A DNA stretch of 64,000 nucleotides, from contig CAYLUN010000014.1 in the NCBI GenBank assembly GCA_964386865.1, positions 27,089-91,088 on the forward strand, written 5' to 3'. The DNA comes from CAYLUN01 sp964386865 (GTDB lineage Bacteria; Verrucomicrobiota; Kiritimatiellia; RFP12; UBA1067). Under the pieces are notes generated by a model. The model searched no databases. It had not been told where the DNA came from and saw only the letters and a program-made list of their open reading frames with translations. Shown here piece after piece: positions 41,991 to 50,561 of this stretch (position 1 is the stretch's first letter; every line of letters starts with the position of its first letter). A program made the translations under genes and the position numbers.

Positions 41991-44915
41991 TTACTTGGTT
42001 TTGCTCTCACTCGCAATTACGCTCATGGCGGCACCTTTGACAAAGAACTGGCATTCGAGCCAGGGCTCGGGATTGGAGCCCTGGATTTCTACACGGATCT
42101 GGAGCGGCCCCTTGGGCGCGCTGAAGTTCTGCTTCTTGAGGGGCAGGTCAGCCATCTTCTTCCAGTTCGGGTCATAGACCCCGACGGTTTCTCCGCCTGC
42201 GTACCAGGCGTAGGATTCGCTCGGAATGCTGCCGGTGATCTGCATGGAGCCTGAGCCGACCCTGATGACCGGATCTCTCAGTGCGGCCTGTAGCTCCGGC
42301 AGCACGCGGAGGTTGGCGACGGAGATGTCTACGGTGGTTTGGGCTGGCACTTTTCCAAGCCCCAGCGACATTCGATGAAGCTCGCCGTATTTCGATCCTT
42401 TGGTCTCGAAGCGCCAGCCCCAGCGGGCATCGCCCCACGACACTTCGCCGCAGGGGATGACGATCTCGCGCGGCCCCTTGAAGTCGAGCACCACAATGTA
42501 ATCCCGCGCGCCGCGAGAATGCGCCTGCAGAACCAGTACCGCTCCGCTGCCATCGCCGGTCACGGTAAGCGCGAGGCCGCGAGCCTTCTCCATGTTGGAG
42601 GAACAGTCGAAGAAGGGAAGTTTCTCCTCGTTCCGGATCGCTTCATTGCGCTTGTTCTCGAAGCGAATCTTCAGCGCGTCGCCGTCAGCGGTAAATTGAT
42701 GGTCGCCGACATTGCGAATCTTGTCGGCCTTCGGCTGAATAGCCGTGCTCAGGGGAGAAGCGGTGCCACGGGTCACAGCAGGTGCTTCAGCATGCTTCAG
42801 TCCTGCGCCGACATTGTAAGCGTCAACAAGCGCCTTGTCCTTGGAGGTGCGCTCGGACGTTTTACCGCAGACCGTTGTCGCTCCGCTAAAGCCGTTCATC
42901 ACGCGGATAAGGAATTCAGGCTCCTGCTCGGCATAGGGGTTCTCAACCGATAGACTCTCGCCGGCCCTGACATACTGTCTGGGAACAATGGGGCCGAACT
43001 CGGAACCGGTTTTCCAGCCGATATCGATACCTGGGCGATACAGCATCCGGAGGGGAACCACTTCGTAGCCTGGCTTGGTCTTTGCCGCGCGATAGATGGT
43101 CTCGTCGCCCGAACCCAGAATGGTTTTGCGCTGCTGCTCGGTGAGCAGCGGCGCCACCTTTTTCCAGGCGAGGACAGTCGCGGCGGCGTAAGAGGACAGG
43201 CCGTGATTCAGCAAGATCTCGGTCGAGACGCCAAACATCGGCTCCGGCTTATATATCCCAACGCTTCGCACGCCCGTGGCAACGGGCTTGGCCACGGCGG
43301 AGGACATTTCATACGGGCCGGTGGAGAGACGGCCGTTTCGGGCGAGCGTCAGCGGCACCTGCGGCTGATTCCTCGCCGCCACGGCGGTCTTCGAGCTGTT
43401 GAACCGGTACTCGAGCTGGCAGGGCATGTGCGAGCCGCCGGAGTTGTTGCTGGTGACGGCATGATCCAGGTTGGTGTAGACGGCCTCGGTGAACTTGGCG
43501 TACCCCCACTGGTGGTTGACCGTGTGGATCTCGCCCGCGTCCTGCTCGCAATGGATGATGTTGTTTCGGTTGCTGAACTCCGCAATGCGACGGCCAAGCT
43601 CCTCCACGAGCGTGCTGTCATTGTCCGCCGTGAAGCACTGGCCGTAGGGACGGATCAGCCCCGCCATCGGCGTGTTCGCTTCATGGGATACGGCCGCGCT
43701 TTTGATCGTGCCGCGCCGGCACTCGTTCAGCGTCCACACCTCTTTGTCGGTATCCGTGAACTTGCCCACTTCAACAAATTCGTCGCCCAAGCGGAGCACG
43801 CGGATGTTGTTCCAGGGATCGACATTGGCAGGGCCCGTAACCGGACGATCAATGCTCGTGGGCATCTCGCCACCGGGTGCGGGTTTGAAAAGAATCGTCT
43901 TGTCCGTCGCGGAGACGGGCCGGGCCAACGTTCCCTCAATCCACTTCGCGAGTCGCGGATCAACCTTGCCGACCACATAGTCAGGGTCTTCATTGGCGAT
44001 GGCGCAGCTCACGGTGTGGATCGTCAGGCCGATTCCCTTGCTTCGCGCATACCTTGCAAACTTCTGGAAGTCCTCTTCGCCCTTGGGGAAAGTTGCCGGA
44101 TTCAGATGCAGGAAACTGTATTTAACGGGCCAGTATTCGCCGCGCCACGTGTCCGTGTGCATGTAGATGCGCTTGATATCCAGCTTCGCCGCAAAGTCCG
44201 CAAGCTGATATAGCTCCGCGTTATTGGTGGCGGTAATCAGCATCTGGCTTTGATCCGAGAACTGCCGCTGCCAATCCGCGAGCCAGCTCCTTGCTGTCTC
44301 CACCGTCCATTCGGCAGTGACTTTCGGATGGGGAAGCCCTTCATTGGCCCAGATATGAAGAAGCGTCTCATCCGCATCGGCGTCATCGGAGGGCACATAG
44401 ATGGCAAAGCCGCCCAAAGGCGTATTGGGTGACCGCTCCCAGAGCCACGGCCAACTGATGTCGCAGCCCCAATGGGCCGCCTGCGTCATGTAATCCAGAG
44501 GCAGCGTCTTGGCCTTGTAATCCACATTCATCTTGAATTGGAGCCAAAGCAGATTCTTTCTCGGCACGCCCTCAACGCGATTGATTTTGAAGCTGATGTA
44601 GCGGTCTGCCGCCTTTACGTCAAAGGTGATCCGAATGTCATCCTTGATCGAGGCCACCAGTTGCTTTCCGTCCCAGCGCAGGTCTTTGAGCGGGAAGGAG
44701 GTCGGGCGGCCATAGTTAAAAGCAAACCCTTTGAGCTCGAAGCCGGGCCCCGGATCCTGCTCGTTGAGAAGCTCCTTGTTGTCCGCCTTGAAGGACTTCG
44801 GCCTGCCGTCAGAGGCGAATTTCAAGACCACCCGGCCTGTGCCGATCTCCACGGGGTCACTCGCATAAGAAACGGCGACCCCGGCTGTTGCGATCATCAG
44901 TATTCTTTTAAGCAT
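41991..44915 (-). CDS. Large secreted protein, putative glycosidase, family not recognised
   Basis: 974 aa with a signal peptide (about 1-18). Residues about 20-200 form a beta-rich domain. The middle contains a TIM-barrel-like series: KLDIKRIYMHTDTWRGEYWP, RSKGIGLTIHTVSC, NNIIHCEQDAGEIH (acidic pair at a strand end). A C-terminal beta-sandwich (about 700-960) reads like a carbohydrate-binding domain (YGELHRMSLGLG, VYDPNWKKMADLPLKKQNFS). No assigned family is recognised, but the architecture and position between GH29 and a GH78 fusion argue for a polysaccharide-active enzyme. Separated by 18 bp from each neighbour. Confidence 0.6.
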   Translation of the reverse strand: MLKRILMIATAGVAVSYASDPVEIGTGRVVLKFASDGRPKSFKADNKELLNEQDPGPGFELKGFAFNYGRPTSFPLKDLRWDGKQLVASIKDDIRITFDVKAADRYISFKINRVEGVPRKNLLWLQFKMNVDYKAKTLPLDYMTQAAHWGCDISWPWLWERSPNTPLGGFAIYVPSDDADADETLLHIWANEGLPHPKVTAEWTVETARSWLADWQRQFSDQSQMLITATNNAELYQLADFAAKLDIKRIYMHTDTWRGEYWPVKYSFLHLNPATFPKGEEDFQKFARYARSKGIGLTIHTVSCAIANEDPDYVVGKVDPRLAKWIEGTLARPVSATDKTILFKPAPGGEMPTSIDRPVTGPANVDPWNNIRVLRLGDEFVEVGKFTDTDKEVWTLNECRRGTIKSAAVSHEANTPMAGLIRPYGQCFTADNDSTLVEELGRRIAEFSNRNNIIHCEQDAGEIHTVNHQWGYAKFTEAVYTNLDHAVTSNNSGGSHMPCQLEYRFNSSKTAVAARNQPQVPLTLARNGRLSTGPYEMSSAVAKPVATGVRSVGIYKPEPMFGVSTEILLNHGLSSYAAATVLAWKKVAPLLTEQQRKTILGSGDETIYRAAKTKPGYEVVPLRMLYRPGIDIGWKTGSEFGPIVPRQYVRAGESLSVENPYAEQEPEFLIRVMNGFSGATTVCGKTSERTSKDKALVDAYNVGAGLKHAEAPAVTRGTASPLSTAIQPKADKIRNVGDHQFTADGDALKIRFENKRNEAIRNEEKLPFFDCSSNMEKARGLALTVTGDGSGAVLVLQAHSRGARDYIVVLDFKGPREIVIPCGEVSWGDARWGWRFETKGSKYGELHRMSLGLGKVPAQTTVDISVANLRVLPELQAALRDPVIRVGSGSMQITGSIPSESYAWYAGGETVGVYDPNWKKMADLPLKKQNFSAPKGPLQIRVEIQGSNPEPWLECQFFVKGAAMSVIASESKTK

Positions 44916-44933
44916 GACAAAGCACCTTGTTTC

Positions 44934-47900
44934 TCATTTCCCGGTTACTGCCGGCGGAACCAGCGGCAGCTCCAGCCAGGCAAGGCCGACATCGCGTTTC
45001 ATGTGGCTTTTGCTGTCGCCGCCCGGGGCATCGTACATGATCGCCAAACGACTTCCGACCTTAACAACTGATGGGAGGCCAATGCATTTGCGGCTCCATG
45101 TGCAATTCCGACCGTCTAGGGCCACAGCCTTTTGAGCGGTATTCCACGCATTCAGATTTTTGGTCCAGTAGACCCAGACCGCATCGGTGTATTCATGGCC
45201 CTCCAGTCCGATGTGGTTGGTGAACAGGAACCAGGTCTTGTTGGCAGGTTCGAAATAGAGGGAGCTGTTCTCAATCTGCTCGGCGAGAGGAACAATGGGC
45301 GTTGCATCAATGGTCCAAGTGCCATTGAGGTCACGCGTCCGGGCGATGCTGAGCGTACGCAGAATGGGTCTGTCGGTCGAAGCGCTGAAGAACATCAGGT
45401 ATTCATCGCCTAGCTTGATGATATGCCCCGGGCTGGCTGTCGCAGAGTAATACGTTCCCGGCTTGGTGCGGAACGGAATCACCTCGGGCTGCTTCACCCA
45501 GGGCCCGGCGGGAGACTGGCCCTGCGCCTTCATGGTCAGATAAGGAAATGACGGTATCAGATCGGGGGCTGGCGACGTGTGAGGGGTGCCGAGATAAAAC
45601 ATGTGCCAGGTCTTGCTATCGAAATAGGTCACTCCGTAAGAAGCCGAAGCTGAATCCTCCTCGCCGGGTTTTCCGAAGTCTAACACGGGCCCCTTCTTGA
45701 CCCAGTCCACCAGATTGGTGCTGGTCGCCAGACAGGCCAGCCAACCTTTGGGCCCGGCGCCGTCATAATGCATGAAGTACGTTCCGCCAGCTTCGTAAAC
45801 CCAGATGTCACGTGCGCCGAGAATGTCGCACTTACCGGGTCCGTCACCATGCTTGAGCACCACGCCCTGATCAACCGCATCCATCCGCCAGTTCGCCCCG
45901 GGCCGTTTATCGGGATACGCTGCCGGGGCGGCGGCCGAGGCCGCCGCCTGATTCGGCAGAACCGAAGCAGACGCACTGTTCTTTCGGGCGCTGAAGGACC
46001 ATGTCCCGGGCTCCACGGCAAACATCAGATAGCGCGAGCTGGCTTCGTTGAAGCATGCGCCAGGGATGGCTCCGCTGGCCTTGCCTGCATTCCAGAGCAC
46101 CTTGCCATTGACCTTCACGTCAATGATGGTCTCACCTGCAAGTAAAGGAATGCCCACTATCGCCTGCGTGCCGGAAGGCGATGTCAGGTCCAACGAAAAG
46201 AGCTCCTTCGTATTGGACAGCCGCAGCGCGATGTCGCCCTTTGCCGTGACGACCTTCGTATTGATCTTCTTCAGCGTCCCCATCTGCGGAAAAACGCTGT
46301 ACGACGAGAATCCTGCCGCTGTCGGGGCGATGCCTGCAAAGTATTGAGACATGATGGTGAGGGGGCCCCCGCTCCAAGCATGGTTAATGGTGCCGCCGCC
46401 AAAGCCTTCTGAGCCGATTCCCCAGCCCTCCCAGAGGGTTGTGTAGTCGGGGTGATCCACCATTTTGGCATAGCGCTTCCTCATCCGTTCCTGCGCGAGC
46501 TCCGGCTGATCCATACGGCAAAGGGCTTCCAAAACATATTTTTCCATGTAGGGGCTGGCATGGAACTGTTTTTTCAAGACCTCGATCAGGGCCGGATAGT
46601 AATCAGGCTTTGCAAAGCCAGCCACAATGGCCAGCGCATTGGCGCGGTCATCCGTCTGTCCCTTATAATCCGGGGAGCGATACTCGGTTCCGGCCCAATA
46701 GGTTTTATTGAAGCTGGCTTCAATGGATTTCATGCGTGCGTCAATCCAGGGCAAATCTCCGTCCTTCTTCAAGGCAAGCGCGGCGTTGCGGAGTCCCTGG
46801 AGGCCGATGTGATACCACGCATTGTAAAGCATCGTCATATCGACATTGTTCCCCCAGTCGCCCCACGCCCATGCGCCGGGCCTGGGTACGACAAGCCCGT
46901 CTGGCTTCATGGCCCAGATCTCCAGGTAGCGTTTCATGCCGGGATACGCGACGTTGAGAGTTTCCATATCTCCGCTGAAAAAGCTGTAGGTCCAGAAACC
47001 GGTTCTCCCGATGCTCGCCAGCATTTGCAGGGGCAGATCCTTCGTCCAATTGCCTGAAGGGATGGGTGAAAACAAGACGCCATCCGGCTTTTGCCAGGCG
47101 ATCAGGTCGATGATGCATTTCCGGGTCAGGAGGTCGGAGCGCCGGTCAAACGCATAAAACGACTCGCCAAGCTCATTGACAGCATCGCCCCACCACAGGG
47201 CGCGTTCGCGGTCCGGGCAGTCCATGTAGTTATCGCGCATCGTGATATAAAGTGTGCGGATGGCTTTGGTGCGAAGCCGGTTGAGAAAGTCATCGTCGCA
47301 GTCAAACGTTCCGGCAAATTCCGTATCAAAGCCAGTCTCGCGGAATTTTAAATCAATAATAGTAATGCCGGACGGGATTTCGTATTGCACCTCGTGTCCA
47401 TTCATCCAGCCATAACATTCGAACGCCTGTTCACCGTCACGGGTCACATACTCGGCCCGCACATTGGGTTCGCTGCCGCCGCCATAGTTGTCCATCTGTA
47501 CTTTAATGACTTCGCCAACCTTGGCTTTGATTTTAAAATAAGGCGTAACCTGGGCGTTGTAAGGCATTTTTGCCTTGATCGTTTGTCCATCCGAGACCTT
47601 AGGCAGCGAGGTGGCATTGGTGTAGGGCTTTAGGCCATGGTCTTTCCAGAAGGGAACCGTACGCTTGACCAGCCTGTTCCATGGCGCGCAATCCGGCGAG
47701 CCGAACTCTTTGGCTTGCGCCCATGAAGTCTCTGCAAAACCCGGCATCTCCCACCCCGCGACATCTTTATTTGCATCAAACCGGATGTTGGATTCGGGAA
47801 GTCTGAAATTCGGATGAGGTGCGCCTGTGCCACCGAAGGACGGATGCAATATCGTGCGCCAGGAGGAGTCACTGACAATTTTCTCTTTTCCTGCGGCCAG

Positions 47901-48824
47901 CTCAAACAGCAGGCCGCTTTTGCCGCTGCTCTTGTGGCTGAAGCCTTCCTTGCCAAAATACCACGCGAGTATCGCAACCGTATTGACTCCCTGTTTCAGG
48001 TGCGGCGCCAGCTCAACTTCATCAAAAAACGTGTCGGTCGGTGTCGGCCCCCGCTTCAGTGCGCCTTCACGTATGACGAGCACGCCGTTGACCCAGAGCC
48101 AGTACTTGGAATCTACCGCGATCCTCGCGATGGCTGATTCCGGTTTTCCGGCCAGCGTGAACTCCTTGCGGTAACAGCTCCAGAGGTTCTGTTGTTTCGC
48201 CAGTCCAGCGGAATTAATTCTGGTCCAAGGTGCTGTGCCGACGGTGCCAATGACGCAGACAGGCTTCCAGCTCTTTTCATCGGCAGACCATTCCCACGAG
48301 CCATCGGTCACGCAGGTTTGAGTTTTCTTTCCTGCTGTTAAGATGGACACTTTACCAATCAGGCCGGCTGCATTCAGGGAGCCTTCATCGCGATCATTGG
48401 TTGCGCGGACACTGATCAGATTGTTGCCAGGCTTCAACTGCTTGGTGATATCGATGACCTGCGGACTCTCCCAGCTGTCTCCCGTGCCAACGGCCTGTCC
48501 GTTAATCGACAGGGCGAAGTGGTTGTCCGCGCTCATGATGACCCTGGCGCTGACAAGCGGATCATTGGCGGAGAGCGTCACGTAATTTCTGAAATGAACG
48601 ATTCCCGGTTTCGCTTTTTTAACGGGATTGACGCCGTCTTCCGCGGACCAAAGCCAGGACGAGCCTGTTAAATCAACGTCGGCAACAGGGTCTGCCTCTA
48701 TTCCGATCCATTTCGCCGACCAGCTTGCAGCAGGGACGGTGTCCGGATGCACAAAAGGGGAAAGTCCATCAGCTGAAACTGCGTTTATAAGCATGAGGAA
48801 CGCAACATGCATTGCTTTTTTCAT
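44934..48824 (-). CDS. GH78 alpha-L-rhamnosidase fused to a GH43-like beta-propeller
   Basis: 1296 aa, much longer than a normal GH78 enzyme. Signal peptide (about 1-18), two N-terminal galactose-binding-like beta domains, then the GH78 catalytic alpha/alpha barrel (about 510-900): YMDCPDRERALWWGDAV (535-551) is the GH78 signature with Asp/Glu acids, WSGGPLTIMSQYFAGIAP is the closing block. A short linker rich in Ala and Pro (about 955-975) leads to a second domain (about 990-1285) with five-bladed-propeller sequence (YFMHYDGAGPKGWLACLATS, WHMFYLGTPHTS, YLMFFSASTD), resembling GH43/GH32-type proteins. Two activities in one chain would let it remove rhamnose and another sugar or branch. Only 9 bp separate it from the upstream esterase gene. 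Confidence 0.85.
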   Translation of the reverse strand: MKKAMHVAFLMLINAVSADGLSPFVHPDTVPAASWSAKWIGIEADPVADVDLTGSSWLWSAEDGVNPVKKAKPGIVHFRNYVTLSANDPLVSARVIMSADNHFALSINGQAVGTGDSWESPQVIDITKQLKPGNNLISVRATNDRDEGSLNAAGLIGKVSILTAGKKTQTCVTDGSWEWSADEKSWKPVCVIGTVGTAPWTRINSAGLAKQQNLWSCYRKEFTLAGKPESAIARIAVDSKYWLWVNGVLVIREGALKRGPTPTDTFFDEVELAPHLKQGVNTVAILAWYFGKEGFSHKSSGKSGLLFELAAGKEKIVSDSSWRTILHPSFGGTGAPHPNFRLPESNIRFDANKDVAGWEMPGFAETSWAQAKEFGSPDCAPWNRLVKRTVPFWKDHGLKPYTNATSLPKVSDGQTIKAKMPYNAQVTPYFKIKAKVGEVIKVQMDNYGGGSEPNVRAEYVTRDGEQAFECYGWMNGHEVQYEIPSGITIIDLKFRETGFDTEFAGTFDCDDDFLNRLRTKAIRTLYITMRDNYMDCPDRERALWWGDAVNELGESFYAFDRRSDLLTRKCIIDLIAWQKPDGVLFSPIPSGNWTKDLPLQMLASIGRTGFWTYSFFSGDMETLNVAYPGMKRYLEIWAMKPDGLVVPRPGAWAWGDWGNNVDMTMLYNAWYHIGLQGLRNAALALKKDGDLPWIDARMKSIEASFNKTYWAGTEYRSPDYKGQTDDRANALAIVAGFAKPDYYPALIEVLKKQFHASPYMEKYVLEALCRMDQPELAQERMRKRYAKMVDHPDYTTLWEGWGIGSEGFGGGTINHAWSGGPLTIMSQYFAGIAPTAAGFSSYSVFPQMGTLKKINTKVVTAKGDIALRLSNTKELFSLDLTSPSGTQAIVGIPLLAGETIIDVKVNGKVLWNAGKASGAIPGACFNEASSRYLMFAVEPGTWSFSARKNSASASVLPNQAAASAAAPAAYPDKRPGANWRMDAVDQGVVLKHGDGPGKCDILGARDIWVYEAGGTYFMHYDGAGPKGWLACLATSTNLVDWVKKGPVLDFGKPGEEDSASASYGVTYFDSKTWHMFYLGTPHTSPAPDLIPSFPYLTMKAQGQSPAGPWVKQPEVIPFRTKPGTYYSATASPGHIIKLGDEYLMFFSASTDRPILRTLSIARTRDLNGTWTIDATPIVPLAEQIENSSLYFEPANKTWFLFTNHIGLEGHEYTDAVWVYWTKNLNAWNTAQKAVALDGRNCTWSRKCIGLPSVVKVGSRLAIMYDAPGGDSKSHMKRDVGLAWLELPLVPPAVTGK

Positions 48825-48833
48825 AGGTGTTTC

Positions 48834-50561
48834 TTACTTCACCACCCATTTGAACTGGGCGAAGATGATCTTGGTAATATCCGAGCCCGCCTTGGGCTTG
48901 AAGCTGATATTACCGACTTTTCCCCAGTCAGACAGCAAAACTTTCTCATTGTGTTTGTTGCACAGCTTGTCCTTGGGGACCACCATCTCCTGCCAGTTGT
49001 CAGAAGCGGTAATTACAATCTCGCACGAATAGTCGCCTGCCGTGAAAATCAAAGTCTGCGGCTCCGTGCAGTAGAACTTGAAGCTGAGCGCGCCGTTCGC
49101 AGGGGCTTGCCACTTGGGGTCGCTCATCCGGTCGGTCCCGAAGCCCGCGTTGTTACTCGTGCACCGGAACCCTTTGACTCCTCCGACGCCCTCCACCTCC
49201 GCGATATTGCTCCAGACGCCCACGCCTCCATCGCCCGAGTAAATCACGTCTGAGGCTTTATCGGTTGCACGGGCGTTGCCGAGTTTGGAGGGGATCGCGG
49301 CCCTGAAGTCCGTCGACACGACCACGGTCGTATCATAGCTCACATTCGCGTAGGCGAAGACGTAATCGTCCACATTCAAGACCGGCAGCTTGGATGCCCA
49401 CGTGTCGCCCTCCCTGACGGACTCGGCATCCCGCCAGACGCGGGAGATCCAGACCGGGTTCTTGAGCGAATAATAGATCTCCACTTTCTGGACGCGTTCC
49501 GGGTGTGAAGGCGTGACCGTCAGTGTCGGCACGCCCTCCGTGTCGAGCGTGAGGTCTGCTTTCGGCTGCGCGGGCCAGAAGACCTCTTTGTTCAGGACAT
49601 ATTTTTCCAGCCACATCTTGCAGTCTTGGCCGATCTTCTCGGTGTTATGATGCCCTCGCGCCTGCATGGCGAAAGCCCAAGGCACGCCGGGCTTAAACAG
49701 CTTGAAGCTCTCCAATCCGCGCTCACAGCAGCCATGATGATCATTGCTGCCGTTGAGAAAGAGCGTGGCGGCTGTGATGTAGGGGACGTGCGCCTCCGGG
49801 GCGATGCCGGCGAGATAGATCTTTTCGCCGGAGGTCTTTTCGGGCTCGGCGCATGGGTTCGCGTACATCATCACCTGCCTGTTCCGCCAATATTCCGTCC
49901 AGCCGATGCCGAAGTAGGCGACGATCGCCTTGACGCGCGAATCCATGCCGAGGTTCCACATGAGGGTCCCGCCATAAGAGTATCCCTTCGCGCCGATGCG
50001 TGTGGCATCGACCTCCTTCTGGGCGAGCAGATAGCTGAGCACGCGCCGCTGAAGCGCATACCAGAGATAATCAGAGGTTTGCAGGGGATCAGTGATCGGC
50101 TTCCGGTCCGGCGTCGCGGAACAGGTCACCTTTCCTCCACACATTTCGCCGTGGGCCAGCTTCTCCGGATATTTCGTGTAGTGGGGGCGGTTGCCGTTCG
50201 CTCCGCAGTAGTCATAAGACATGACGGCCCAACCGTCCGCCACATACTCGCTGTCGATGCTGGCCGCGCCCATCCAGCCGTGGACATTCAAGAGCCCCGG
50301 CGCTTTCTTCGCACCAACCTTGACTTTGTACAGACAGTAAACACGGACCTCATCGCCCACGACGTACGCGCTGATGTAGGACTCCCGATAATAGTTGCCC
50401 TCCTTGATCTCCTCCTTGACGATCTCCTCCTTGAAATCGCCCTTATTGGGATCGTACGCTTTCCAGATCTGCGGCGGTGTCAGCAGCGGCTCTTGAGCGG
50501 TTGCAGTAAAACCGTTCAGCAAAATAGTCGCGATCGCCAGTGTGGTGTTCAGTGTTTTCAT
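48834..50561 (-). CDS. Secreted alpha/beta-hydrolase carbohydrate esterase, paralogue A
   Basis: 575 aa. Signal peptide (about 1-22). Alpha/beta-hydrolase domain of the acetyl-xylan esterase/dienelactone hydrolase kind: nucleophile Ser195 in GAKGYSYGG, probable acid in LNGSNDHHGC and His in QARGHHNTEK. A C-terminal beta-sandwich module (about 440-575; ALSFKFYCTEPQTLIFTAGD) is shared with the other three paralogues. It probably removes acyl groups from a polysaccharide. The start codon overlaps the preceding stop by one base (TAATG), so it is translationally coupled to paralogue B. Confidence 0.8.
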   Translation of the reverse strand: MKTLNTTLAIATILLNGFTATAQEPLLTPPQIWKAYDPNKGDFKEEIVKEEIKEGNYYRESYISAYVVGDEVRVYCLYKVKVGAKKAPGLLNVHGWMGAASIDSEYVADGWAVMSYDYCGANGNRPHYTKYPEKLAHGEMCGGKVTCSATPDRKPITDPLQTSDYLWYALQRRVLSYLLAQKEVDATRIGAKGYSYGGTLMWNLGMDSRVKAIVAYFGIGWTEYWRNRQVMMYANPCAEPEKTSGEKIYLAGIAPEAHVPYITAATLFLNGSNDHHGCCERGLESFKLFKPGVPWAFAMQARGHHNTEKIGQDCKMWLEKYVLNKEVFWPAQPKADLTLDTEGVPTLTVTPSHPERVQKVEIYYSLKNPVWISRVWRDAESVREGDTWASKLPVLNVDDYVFAYANVSYDTTVVVSTDFRAAIPSKLGNARATDKASDVIYSGDGGVGVWSNIAEVEGVGGVKGFRCTSNNAGFGTDRMSDPKWQAPANGALSFKFYCTEPQTLIFTAGDYSCEIVITASDNWQEMVVPKDKLCNKHNEKVLLSDWGKVGNISFKPKAGSDITKIIFAQFKWVVK

